Shown: positions 55,010-64,000 of the stretch, piece by piece
Numbering within the stretch: position 1 is the stretch's first letter
Layout: each line of letters begins with the position of its first letter
Source: Diabrotica undecimpunctata
Lineage: Eukaryota > Arthropoda > Insecta > Coleoptera > Chrysomelidae
Direction: 5' to 3'
Assembly (NCBI RefSeq): GCF_040954645.1
Contig: NC_092803.1
Location: forward strand, 121,353,961 to 121,417,960
DNA: 64,000 nt
Program-made: the position numbers and the translations under genes
Notes under the pieces: generated by a model
What the model saw: only the letters and a program-made list of their open reading frames with translations
What the model was told of the DNA's origin: nothing
Databases searched by the model: none

Positions 55010-56190
55010 AATTTCTAATTGCCCACGGATATTTCTGCACTTCTTTCTTTTACTGAATGCAGACGAAGGTTGCACGTCCTCTACCGAAGGCTGGCGATCA
55101 ATTGCCCTAAGTTTTTTAGCCGGGATTTTTTCTTTCGCCTCAACACCTCTGCATTGGTCACCTCATATGTGCAAGGTATTCTCAGTATGCGTCGATACGG
55201 TCATATTTCCAAAGCCTTCAACTGTTTTATATCTGCTACTTTTATCGTCCAACCTTCTACTTTGCAAAGTAGCCTAGAGAGTACGTAACATTTCGTCTAT
55301 AGAATTCCAAAACTGTTTTTGAATCGGTGTACTCTTTCAGTATGTTGGGTTGCAATATGCAGTTATTATTATAGGTACTTTGGATGTTCTTTTCACTAAT
55401 CATCATAGAGGGAGTTTTATTTCTGTTGAGATTTAGTCCAAATTGGTTGTCGGTAGTATTTACTCTATTGAGTATCATTTGTTAATTTTTGATGTTATTG
55501 GCCAGTGTAACTCTTTCATCTGCATAGTATCACTATCATCGGTTTGTCGACCACTATTTTCCATTTTCTCACTCCCATGTTCCCCAGATCCTTTCTGACT
55601 GTATCTTTCCACCTTTTTCTAGGGCGTCCTACAAATCGTCTCCCCTCTTTTCCAAAACTGCATATGATCTGCATATTGAAAATTACTTATTGGTACGTCA
55701 TTAATCTTGATACCTTCATTGGCTCTACAAATATTTATTCTGTGTATGGGTTAAATTGCAGTGGCGAAAGAATGCATTCCTATCTAACCCTCTCAGAAAT
55801 GGTTATCTTTTGACCCACCATATGTCTATAATTGATGGAGGCTGTTTGATTCCAATACATATTTTTAATGTCCTGGATGTTCATAGTATTAAGTCCTGAT
55901 ATATGGTAATAGTTCTATAAGTTTGTCCTATTTAATGGTGTCGAAGCTTTCTCATAGTCGATAAACCAAGTGTAAACAACTTTTTGTCAATTCAGGAATT
56001 TTTGAACCAAGACTTACATTGCAAAGAGAGGCTCTCCCGTTCCACAACCGCATCTAAACTGTGTTTTATCTATATTTTGTTCTATTTTTGTTCGTGTTTT
56101 GGAATGGATTATACGCAAGAACACTTTAAGGGCGTGGCCCATTCAACTTATAAGACGATATTCACTACCCGTCTTAGAACTTGATTTTTT
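55010..56190 (-). pseudogene. RTE-like LINE RT, decayed, with a rearranged tail
   Basis: Reading leftward: RTKIEQNIDKTQFRCGCGTG, 'FAMQVLVQKFLN'-like, VYTWFIDYEKAFDTIK (RT motif A), GIKINDVPISNFQYAD, then YADERVTLANNIKN (catalytic YADD changed to YADE) and 'MILNRVNTTDNQFGLNLNRN' (ORF 55257-55478). A C-terminal block (ALEKGGKIQSERI-like, normally GRPRKRWKDTV) is found at about 55540-55640, upstream of where it belongs. This implies a second fragment or rearrangement. Many frameshifts. Confidence 0.75.
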
Positions 56191-56664
56191 GGGAAGTATT
56201 CTTCAACCAGTCCGAACAACCGTTTAAAAACATGCTTTGTTGACGGGTAATTTGTGAACTTTCAGTCACGAATAACTCCAAAAATATTGATTTTTGAGTT
56301 ATTTGTGAAAAACTTTTAGGAACATTTTTGTCTTAAAATTTACTATTTTAGCGACTGCGGCATTTTTTTTTTGATAACATTTTCCACCCCCTAGTTGGGA
56401 TAGTAACCAGAGGACAAGCACATATTGCCATAGGGTAGATTTTAAAATTTCAATTTTTTTTAACTACTAACTGTCAACATTTCAAAAAGTTTTCTACTAC
56501 TTTTACCGTCATATCCTGGACTATCATCCGGACTCACTCTCTGAGACTAACTTTTACCCTCACAAAATGAAAAACTAATAAATTTAGGAGCAGTAGCCAA
56601 TGCCCATTTTTATAAATAATTCACCTCTTCCCGTAGTTAATCCATATACATATATTTATTATAA
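56191..56664. other. No gene recognised
   Basis: AT-rich; nothing assignable. Confidence 0.4.
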
Positions 56665-56795
56665 TGGCAGCTAATCTGAAAATCTCAACGTAGGTGGCGC
56701 TTGTGTAGTTGGAGGTCACGTCAACTCTTCAAATTAATTTACTTGTAAGTAAATATTGCGTTTATTTGGCTGTGTGAATTTAATTTGAGAAAATA

Positions 56796-56942
56796 AAATG
56801 CCTCAATGTTGTGTTGTGCCTTTGTGCTCATCGAGAACATCAGGACACATGTTTCCCAAAGATATTCTGATGACAAAAAAGTGGATTCTATCAATAAGAA
56901 GGGATAAATATGTGCCGACAATAAATGCACGTATTTGTTAAA
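56796..56942 (+). pseudogene. THAP zinc-finger N-terminus (copy B)
   Basis: From an ATG: MPQCCVVPLCSSRTSGHMFP, KDILMTKKWILSIRRDKYVP, TINARIC then stop. This contains the first C-X4-C pair and the third cysteine of a C2CH THAP DNA-binding domain; the expected KHF histidine segment is lost. THAP domains are the DNA-binding part of P-element-type and some other transposases. Copy A at 30660-30990 still contains the segment after the break, so the two copies are complementary. Confidence 0.75.
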
Positions 56943-57255
56943 ATACTTATGTTTTTCTGGAATATTTAGTTGCAGCCATATTTACTAAGAATTTAACAGG
57001 GAAAACCCTGTAGTTGGCTGTATGCCATAGGTATAAAATATTAAAATGAAGTAAAGACTTCTGTTGTATGTTTTTATCTTAAATTAATTTAATATACTAA
57101 GATACAAAAGAAGTCACCACTGTTACGTTACATGACTGTATTAGCTCAAACCCAAATACAAATACTTCACTATAAAACTCAGATGAACATAAATATTTTT
57201 ATTTTGGTCTGAGCTATAGAAATAAAACATTAAGAAGATGATTAATATAGTTTAC

Positions 57256-57356
57256 CTTTCGATAAGGGCTTCCTTTTTTCCAGTAACTTTGGCATTCCTT
57301 CTCCTTAATTCGTTTTTTAACGCACAAACAGTCCAAGATCCGTATTTTTCTGCCAT
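57256..57356 (-). pseudogene. First exon of a SAP-domain protein
   Basis: From the ATG at 57354-57356: MAEKYGSWTVCALKNELRRR, NAKVTGKKEALIER, then a GTAAAC splice donor. The LK.ELR.R....GKK..LIERL pattern is a SAP motif. The protein resembles the start of a multi-copy arthropod family with SAP, SWIM-type and nuclease-like domains, but only this exon is present, so function cannot be assigned. No downstream exon was found. Confidence 0.6.
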
Positions 57357-57469
57357 AATTTATTATTTATTAAATCGTAAACAAAAACACCATATACAAA
57401 CTTCACGAACTGTCATAACGTTAACCATAGATAAATAATATTATATGACACCACGCCGTGTGACGTTCG

Positions 57470-57610
57470 CATTGGTCATTTAGGTCACATGGTCGATAAA
57501 CCTGGCCTGTCAGAAATAGATGCAGGGGCTGTTTAGTGTCAGTTTTCTCTGTCGCACTGTCGCACAAGTAATACAGCTCTCAATGTATAATCCAGTTTAT
57601 ACAGTACTCA
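57470..57610. repeat. Diverged copy of the 32.3-kb MITE right half
   Basis: TTAGGTCACATGGTCGATAA followed by GATGCAGGGGCTG, GTGTCAGTTTTCTCT and GTCGCACTG lines up with TTAGGTTACGCGGTCGTTAA, GATGCAGGGACTG, GCGTCAGATTTCTCT and TTCGCACTG at 32407-32485. Confidence 0.75.
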
Positions 57611-57619
57611 CGGGACTCT

Positions 57620-57815
57620 AAACAAGACCCTAGAATTATAAGAAGAATCCATACAGATCACACCAGTTTTCTGATAACTTCAGATGACCGTCCTGTCTGT
57701 CAAACATGGCAGTGCCAAATAACAGTGAAACACATTCTTACCGAATGTCATCAATTCAGTGAAATAAGACGACAGCTAAAACTCAAACCGCAGGCTTTGG
57801 GACATTTTGAGTGAT
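57620..57815 (+). pseudogene. I/Jockey-group LINE C-terminal zinc tail
   Basis: The frame reads FLITSDDRPVCQTWQCQITV, KHILTECHQFSEIRRQLKL. This is the C..C...LTV.H.L..C tail, like the fragment at 41301-41490 but with the cysteine pair retained in part. Confidence 0.7.
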
Positions 57816-57829
57816 TCTAAACAAATAGA

Positions 57830-58880
57830 TATATTTTTCAGTTAAGAAAAATATCATTATATCATAAACTCTAAAGTATTGTTATATGAGTCGCATAATA
57901 AAAAAATATATTAGTATCTCAATATTTTAAATTTAATGTTAATATTAAATATTATGTACTTTGTAAAATAAGTTTTATGATTCACTAAAACTACTACAAT
58001 CAAAAATTAACTGGAATAAGTTCCTACATGTAATTAACTGTTAAACACTCATACTTTTTATATTTATTATATATATTGTATGGATAGTCACGTAATAAGA
58101 AGAAGATAAATTACTATTTCAGTTTAAGAATCACTGCAAATCAACAATTAGCATTCACCCAGTTAACGATTTATTTATGGCTGATATGGTTGATATTTCT
58201 ATCATTGTTTGCTCAACATGTAACCACAGATTCATTACATTTTAACATCGTATTTCTCATATTCCCATCACATCAGGTGTTGCACAAATTAACTATCACA
58301 TAAATGTATCTTAGAGCAGCTACTAGTAATTATTCAAATATAATACGCCACGTAAGCGTAAGTAGGTAAATAATTGCAACAGAATATCGCAACAAAATAC
58401 GTTGGATGTAGTAAAAATTTTTATTTAATTTTTATAACCAATTTATGCAAATTGTATAATGATTTCATGATAGTTGAAATTATAACTTTTATAATAATGA
58501 AATAAATTATGGATATTTGTCTTCAAAGCTGCTTAAGACATATTTTCAATATTGTCCGAAATATGCTTGTAGGCCAGTTAAGTAAATGAACGTAAAATAC
58601 GGCGATACCGTGTAATTTTCGGTATCACCACCGAATTGCATGAAAATTTACATATTATACACATTGCGGACTTGTGCCGTTGGTTGTTTTTGATTTTTTA
58701 GTGGTGAAAACTACTATTAGAAACAAATCTTATAATAGTAAATTCAAACAATTTGGAATTTCTGAAATATACATTGACATTAAATTTAGATTTCTTTACT
58801 GTTTTATTTTTTTACCACATAATTTCTATCCTTATAAAAACCACCATGTGCGAAGAAATTGGAATAGTTGTAGTATTTTT
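57830..58880. other. No gene recognised
   Basis: About 1 kb AT-rich. ORF 58674-58940 (plus) shows no family signature. Confidence 0.45.
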
Positions 58881-58982
58881 GAAGTTATACTTCTATACGA
58901 GCGCTCCACGTTGGAAATTTGTATGGGAGTGAATCTGTGAAATCATTACATATGTAAGATAATGAGTAAGAGAGAGACAGAA
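58881..58982 (+). repeat. Left inverted repeat flanking the tRNA region
   Basis: GAAGTTATACTTCTATACGA ... GAATCTGTGAAATCATTACA ... AGAGAGAGACAG is matched inverted at 59661-59772 with moderate divergence. Both arms carry the central palindromic TTACATATGTAA. Confidence 0.8.
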
Positions 58983-59253
58983 GATATATTTCGTCTCTCT
59001 TCCTCTCTCGAAAATAAAAATGTTCCTTTTGTATATATAATTTAATATTATATAGTATATTATATAAAGATATATATACATATAATATTATACATACAAT
59101 AAAATATTTAATAATATTATTATTTATGTGATATGTTTTGTATTATTTATTAAATGTTCATAATTATATTATTCTTTTGTATTTCAAAATAATAATCTCA
59201 ATAAATCACTGTATGATCCAGAACTGTCAATTTTGAAATACATTTGTGTTATG

Positions 59254-59325
59254 TTCTCGGTAGTGTAGTAGTCAGTATCCCCGCCTGTCACGCGGGAGAC
59301 CGGGGTTCGATTCCCAGTCGGGGAG
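59254..59325 (+). tRNA. tRNA-Asp (anticodon GTC)
   Basis: 72 nt. The anticodon arm CCCGC-CTGTCAC-GCGGG is perfect with GTC at positions 34-36. The acceptor stem TTCTCGG pairs with TCGGGGA through four Watson-Crick pairs plus three G-U pairs. The T arm CGGGG-TTCGATT-CCCAG has one G-A mismatch. The internal boxes (TAGTGTAGTAG and GGTTCGATTCC) are close to the polymerase III A and B boxes, and a TTTTTT terminator starts at 59329. The changes from the usual insect tRNA-Asp (T-arm mismatch, acceptor wobble) leave open whether it is functional or a recent pseudogene. Confidence 0.85.
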
Positions 59326-59328
59326 GAC

Positions 59329-59334
59329 TTTTTT
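59329..59334 (+). terminator. Polymerase III T-run terminator of tRNA-Asp
   Basis: Six consecutive T residues, four bases after the tRNA 3' end. Confidence 0.75.
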
Positions 59335-59343
59335 ATTAATATT

Positions 59344-59516
59344 ATTACATTATTGTCATTTTTAAATACTTATGGACATTGCATTTTAATTTGTATTGTA
59401 TTATTATATTGTTATTATGTTGCACTGTATTGTAGTGTATTTTTTTATGTACATTATTGTCATTTTTAAATACTTATGAATATTGCAGTTTAATTTGTAT
59501 TGTATTATTATATTAA
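59344..59516. repeat. Two-copy direct repeat, 66-bp unit, 107-bp period
   Basis: ACATTATTGTCATTTTTAAA...TTGTATTGTATTATTATATT occurs at about 59344-59410 and again at 59451-59516 with about three differences. Confidence 0.85.
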
Positions 59517-59660
59517 TAACAAAATAAACAATGAATTTTACTGCAGAGTATGTGTAAAAAAAATTTGCATTCAACTCCTTTCATACATATATGAAAATAA
59601 AAATATACATTTTCATCAAAATATTGATTCAATCCTTCATTGTTAGTAAGTTGTAATTAA

Positions 59661-59772
59661 TTCTGTTTCTCTTTCTGCTATGTCTTACCTATAGAATTAC
59701 ATATGTAATGATTGTGCAGATTGACTCCCAAATAAATTTGTAACGGCGAATGCGTGTATAGAAGTGTAACTT
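59661..59772 (-). repeat. Right inverted repeat flanking the tRNA region
   Basis: Inverted partner of 58881-58982. Confidence 0.8.
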
Positions 59773-60170
59773 CCACCGGCAGTCCCACTGGACTGCCACA
59801 CCCGTTTTTTTTTTCATTGAAACTATAAATACAATAATTGTTTTAATCAAAATGTTATGATTTTATTTAATGTTCACTTAAAAACATCCCTTATTAGTTT
59901 GTAAGGACGGCTGAAAGTATGTTTGTACCTTAATTAAACATTATGTGTATCTTACAATGTTCCAGTATACGCGTTCTGCTATCTCCTAAAATATGTGATT
60001 ACGTGAACGCGTCACTAATCATGAGTATATGCAAAATTTGAACAGCAATATCTTAGCCAATTTTTGCCTTATAGAAAAACAAAAACAACCAAAATTTTCA
60101 GAAAACTACAACCTAGATTTTTATTGCTTACGATTTAAGTTTTTTTTAAACTGATATATTCGACCCTTAC
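59773..60170. other. No gene recognised
   Basis: AT-rich except for a short GC-richer block around 59775-59805 (CCGGCAGTCCCACTGGACTG). Confidence 0.4.
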
Positions 60171-60894
60171 TTGATGGAAATTTATTTTACCTTAATAACA
60201 CACTGCATACATTTGCGTAAACTGCATAAATTACACAACATAAATTGGCAGTCTAGAATAATAGAAACTCCCACGTCAAAAAATATCTTCGAGATAGAAT
60301 TGAATATTATCAAGCAAATATCAGTAAACAATGGGTACAACGAAGAAACAATAAATAAAATTTTAAATCAAAAACTACATACGAAAGTCCTGAAATTAGT
60401 ATGTTCACCACCACAGAAAAACTCGATTGACCTTGCTCGATTACATATACAGGCAAGATATCAACAAAAATAGCCAAACACATAAAAAAGAAAGGAATAA
60501 CACCAGCTTTTAGAACAAACAACAACTTAGGCAAATATATTCAGAACAACAAGAGCCAAAATAAAAAGCACTTACACAGTGGTATATTAAATGTGGCGAC
60601 TGCCCAAAAACTTACATCTTTCAAACTGGTGGAACTTTTAACAAAGATATAGTAGAATATAAAAGGGCTTTCAATAATAGAAAAACTGATTCTACGTACG
60701 AACTTCACCTTCTAGACCGTACTCATTCTTTTAATGACGAATTTCAAATTCTTCACATTCAAAATAAAGACCTTAAGCTATCTTTTTTAGAACCTATGAA
60801 AATTATTTTATTAAAAAATATAGACATAATTCTGAACGACCAACTTGAGACAAACAGTTCTCTCCTCCTCAACTTATTTGGTTAAAGATTATAA
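60171..60894 (+). pseudogene. Penelope-like element: linker and GIY-YIG nuclease (copy 2)
   Basis: ORF 60171-60473 reads HKLHNINWQSRIIETPTSKN, then ELNIIKQISVNNGYNEETIN, the segment between RT and endonuclease in Penelope-like elements. Frame-shifted sequence continues AKHIKKKGITPAFRTNNNLG, then KCGDCPKTYIFQTGGTFNKD and ILHIQNKDLKLSFLEPMKII. The YIG motif is YIF and GIY is GIL, so the nuclease is dead. The next part of the element (61563-61690) lies beyond an inserted DNA transposon. Confidence 0.82.
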
Positions 60895-61559
60895 AGGCGG
60901 CTACAGACACACATGCAAGCTTGTCCAGCATGCTTGTTCAATCTTTTTGTACAAGCACGATTGAGTATCTGTAGGAAAATGTAATGCAAGCTTTGTGATT
61001 GTACAAGCGGTTTGAGGATTAAAAGGATCTTAATTATGCATACTTGAATTAAGCGTGTTTGTGCAAGCAAAACGGTACGTGTGTACCCAACATTTTCAAG
61101 CTTGAACAAGTTGGCGTCCGTTGTGTTGCTTTGTGAGGTAGCATTTGAGTAATTTTTGTCATGACTAGTGATCTCAAAAAGGTTAACCGTGAATTATTGG
61201 AAGAGTTTATTCAAGAATACCAAAATCAGCCATGTCTTTGGTACATTAAATCCAAAGATTATCATAACAAAGCAAGGAGGGACGCAGCATACAAAATATT
61301 AATAGAAAAATCTAGGTTAATTGACTTTAAGGCCGACAAGGATGCAGTTGTTAGAAAATAAACTCCTTACGGACTAATTATAGAAGAGAAAAGAAAAACG
61401 TTGAAGATGCGTACCACTCTGGAATGGGTGCAGATAAAAGTTATGAGCCTACACTTTCTAGTGTGTAGGTCAAAGTCTAAGTCTAGTCTAAGTCTAGTAA
61501 GCTACCGCACGCTTTTTTATTCGGGATTTCGTACAAGTATGCTTCGTCTGTAGCCGCCT
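60895..61559 (+). mobile_element. PIF/Harbinger-type 665-bp element inserted in the Penelope-like element
   Basis: The TIR AGGCGGCTACAGAC (60895-60908) matches GTCTGTAGCCGCCT (61546-61559). The 3-bp duplication TAA flanks both sides (60892-60894 and 61560-61562). TWA duplications are the signature of PIF/Harbinger elements. It contains a MADF-domain ORF but no transposase, so it is non-autonomous. Confidence 0.85.
61161..61361 (+). pseudogene. MADF (Myb/SANT-like) domain ORF of the Harbinger-type element
   Basis: From an ATG: NRELLEEFIQEYQNQPCLWY, IKSKDYHNKARRDAAYKILI. This is a MADF domain, the DNA-binding accessory protein typical of PIF/Harbinger elements. After VVRK a one-base deletion in an A-run shifts the frame; the other frame continues INSLRTNYRREKKNVEDAYH, the expected end of the domain (to about 61440). 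The start lies about 20 bp after a possible promoter region inside the element. Confidence 0.8.
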
Positions 61560-61562
61560 TAA

Positions 61563-61690
61563 AGTGTAAATGCATACCAAAAATAGATCACTTGAGAAAG
61601 GCACTCTGCCGAAACAACTGTAGTGATAAAAAAATTATAATAAATTTTGTGGAAGTTTTGAATTTGAAAACAAAAGTTTTCAGTTTCAAA
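61563..61690 (+). pseudogene. 3' tail of the second Penelope-like element
   Basis: ATAGATCACTTGAGAAAGGC, then AACTGTAGTGATAAAA and AAAACAAAAGTTTTCAGT, matches the tail of copy 1 (about 25349-25470) with few differences. This shows the two parts were contiguous before the 665-bp insertion. Confidence 0.8.
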
Positions 61691-62590
61691 TTTTTTTAAA
61701 AAATAAGCAGTTTGAATCAGTCAAACTTACAGATCATATAAAGAATAGATAAATAAAATAAATTGTAAAACGATAACGATTAATTTAATTTGGAGTGCTA
61801 ATTAAGGAGGTGATTTTCACGATTTTTTTACCAAAAAATGGATCAACTTTATTTTGAACGTAACTCGCTTAGGTTTGATGCTACAAACTTTTATAAAAAA
61901 CAAAAATAAAGCTTTACATTTTAAAACACTTTTAATGAGTTTTCCCCCAAATATGCTTCATTTTTTAGTTATTTCACGTTAAAATATTCCATTTGGAATT
62001 TGGCAAATAAGAACCTACTTTTCATGAGCTACAACTCTGCTTTTACATTTTTGCTAACAATATTTTTTCGATAAAATACTTATTTTTTAACGTTATTTGT
62101 TAAAAACCGTCTGAAAACGTGTTTTTTTTAAATGAACATTTTTATTTCATTTTCATTTCACTCGTAAAACTCAAAAAGTATTGAGAAAAAACTTAGCAAA
62201 AAAACTCTATAGAACAAAAAAGTTACTTAGAATTAGTAATTTAATCCATTCAGGATTTATTTTGAACGTATGCTTTTTACTTCAGACAAGGGGTGACTTT
62301 TACTCCCCAAAGAAACCCTGGACTGAAGTCCAAAAGTAAAGTAGAGGGTAAGAGAAACCTAAATCCAAATTTTCAAGCAAATCCGACGTGCTGAGGAAAA
62401 TTACACTCCAAAACGGTCATTTACTGGCCTATTGTAGCATTTCACGTTTTTAAATATCTCCTTTTAAAAAGATAGATATTAAATTATTAATTATGACCTC
62501 CAGAAGTATCTTAAAGTACAAAATAGACTGTCTAAAGTAATATAAAATCTATTTAGTCTATAATGCTAAAAATTGTTCTCTCACAAAACA
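61691..62590. other. No gene recognised
   Basis: About 900 bp AT-rich, no ORF. Confidence 0.45.
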
Positions 62591-62603
62591 AAACTATACT
62601 AAA

Positions 62604-63690
62604 ATGAAGGCATCTCCTGGGGCAAATTTCAAAGGAGCGTTTAACAAAATCTTCGATTCCATGACGGAAATACTAAAAAGAAGAAATGTCCCATGCGAAA
62701 TCTTCATATGCGAGAGGACAAAGGCAGTCTTAACAAATAGAACCATCGTGTCCACATTAGGGGGACTCATTGTCGAGGTTAGGACGTAGTTTCCCACAGG
62801 AAGGAGTATTATCTCTACTGCTGTGGGCAACACTAGTAGACAACTTCTTAACAAAACTGTCCAAAGATGGGTTTTACTACGTGGGCTATGCGGAGGAGCT
62901 GTCAGGTCAAAGGGCATTTTGCCAAGACACTATCGGAATTGTAGTTGTAGTTGTTACTTTTATGAGAAAAATGGCACTACAAGGATTACATCCATGGGTA
63001 CTCAGGGGAGTGGAGATTCCATTTGTGGATTAGACCAAGTACTTAGGTGTAATATTTGATCAGTAGCTGACGTGGAATTCACACATTTAAAATGTTACAC
63101 AGAAGGCTATAATAACCCTTGACAGATAGACCACAATGTGGGAAAAAATTTAGACTGAGTCCAAAAACGAACCTTTGGTTATACATACAAGAGTTATAAG
63201 ATCCATAATGACTGACGGTTCAGTAGTATGGTGGACAAAGACGCAATAGGTTGGAGTGATTCGGCTGTTTAGTCACATACAAAGGCTTGTTTGCTTTTGT
63301 GTCACGGAAGCCGTGATAACCGCCCCTAAAGACATATTAACGCAGGGAGAGGCCAGGTTAACAGTACACAGGGAAATATAAGATCAAGCTTATATAAACA
63401 TAATGCAAGGAGCTGATCAAATAAGGGTATATTACGAAGAAAGGCGGAACCCGTTCTGGGCATACCTGTAGAACGAATGGTCCATAGCTTTGATAAACAT
63501 TTAAATATCATAGTACCAAGAGGAAAGATTAGGTAAAGGATCCGCCAACATTAACAACCTCAAGTTGACAACCTCAAGTAGATATACAAAATCCGCTTAA
63601 ACTGGGAAACATATGCACTTTATTTCAGGCAAAAGTTGCCGCTATACAAAAGTGTGCTTCTTAGCTGTAAAAACCCTCAATTATAGGCAG
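62604..63690 (+). pseudogene. R1/LOA-like LINE RT and RNase H remnant
   Basis: ORF 62604-62789 reads GAFNKIFDSMTEILKRRNVP, the post-motif A region. ORF 62770-63033 contains SFPQEGVLSLLLWATLVDNF (normally PQGGVLSPLLW), YYVGYAEELSG where the YADD box is YAEE, and, past a stop, TKYLGVIFDQ and TWNSHI. Further on are IMTDGSVVWWTKTQ and, near 63625, FQAKVAAIQKCAS, the RNase H-like FQAE.AAI motif. Many stops and the lost catalytic Asp pair show it is long dead. It belongs to the R1/LOA group, judged by PQGGVLSPLLW and the trailing RNase H. Confidence 0.75.
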
Positions 63691-64000
63691 ATTAACTCAG
63701 TACTTGTATATAGGACTGTTTGGATGCCTTTTATGGATGTTATAAGTTGGAATATATTGATAGTATCCTGTTTCAGTATGTAAAAGCTAATAAATTTGCC
63801 GCTAATTATCCCGAAATCCTGCTTTTAAATTGCGAATGCACACAATCTAGCAGCCATTGATAAATGATACTAAGATACAAGATACTTTTCTTCACTCATC
63901 AGATTTAGATGTGTAACATTTAGACCACTGCCTATAAATTTCTCCTTCTGATAAATTTCCTGATTTAGGCCGATACACCGACAAGGCGCGAACCAATGGC
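63691..64000. other. No gene recognised
   Basis: The right edge of the window, possibly the decayed end of the R1/LOA-like LINE. Confidence 0.35.

Larger units (their letters stand above)
56665..57620. mobile_element. THAP/SAP-carrying element, probably internally deleted
   Basis: The left side (56665-56735) is repeated upstream of THAP copy A at 30905-30985. The right side (57440-57610) matches the right half of the MITE at 32370-32560. Between are a plus-strand THAP start and a minus-strand SAP first exon pointing at each other. I infer a derivative of a larger transposon that carried two convergent genes. TIRs were not demonstrated. Confidence 0.5.

Overview
This 64-kb window is AT-rich insect DNA, most likely from a beetle. 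I infer this from the mix of RTE/CR1-type LINEs, Jockey and I-clade LINEs, BEL/Pao and Ty3/gypsy elements, Penelope-like elements and long-TIR mariners; no taxonomic marker was tested. There is no bacterial gene organisation and no convincing intact host protein-coding gene. The one canonical RNA gene is a tRNA-Asp(GTC). Nearly everything recognisable is transposable-element DNA, mostly broken and often nested.

Layout. 1-8.5 kb: a BEL/Pao retrotransposon (minus strand, running off the left edge) that appears to sit inside the RNase H region of a Ty3/gypsy element whose Gag starts with a SAP domain and a repetitive coiled coil. 8.6-25.5 kb: a graveyard of LINE fragments (RTE/CR1-type, Jockey, an R2/R4-like 'YMDD' family), a 126-bp TA palindrome, and a Penelope-like GIY-YIG remnant. 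26.75-29.18 kb: a 2.4-kb element with about 520-bp terminal inverted repeats around a broken gene for a cysteine-rich 'SGCDT' protein. 29.8-32.6 kb: a mariner fragment, a THAP-domain fragment, a LINE-in-LINE insertion with a perfect 12-bp target duplication, and a palindromic MITE. 34-41.8 kb: a mariner scrap, an I-clade LINE with RNase H, a Tc1/mariner-type element with an intron-containing transposase start, and further LINE ends. 42.5-46.2 kb: a multi-copy arthropod gene family member split in two by a CR1/Jockey-type LINE. 46.5-50.4 kb: a DD41D mariner with about 308-bp TIRs, inserted in a (TA)n tract and itself hosting a second, internally deleted copy of the SAP-Gag gypsy element. 52.4-54.7 kb: a mariner interrupted by a foldback MITE, itself interrupted by a LINE with a 13-bp duplication (three levels). 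55-56.2 kb: an RTE-like LINE. 56.6-57.6 kb: a small element carrying a THAP start and a convergent SAP first exon. 58.9-59.8 kb: the tRNA-Asp lying between inverted repeats. 60.2-61.7 kb: a second Penelope-like element hosting a 665-bp PIF/Harbinger-type element with a MADF ORF. 62.6-63.7 kb: an R1/LOA-like LINE.

The genes do not form a pathway. The relations here are insertion order: host element, then guest, often datable from exact target duplications. The most interesting items are the long-TIR 'SGCDT' element, the SAP-coiled-coil Gag without a visible CCHC knuckle in two independent copies, the THAP/SAP convergent element, and the Harbinger-in-Penelope and gypsy-in-mariner nests.
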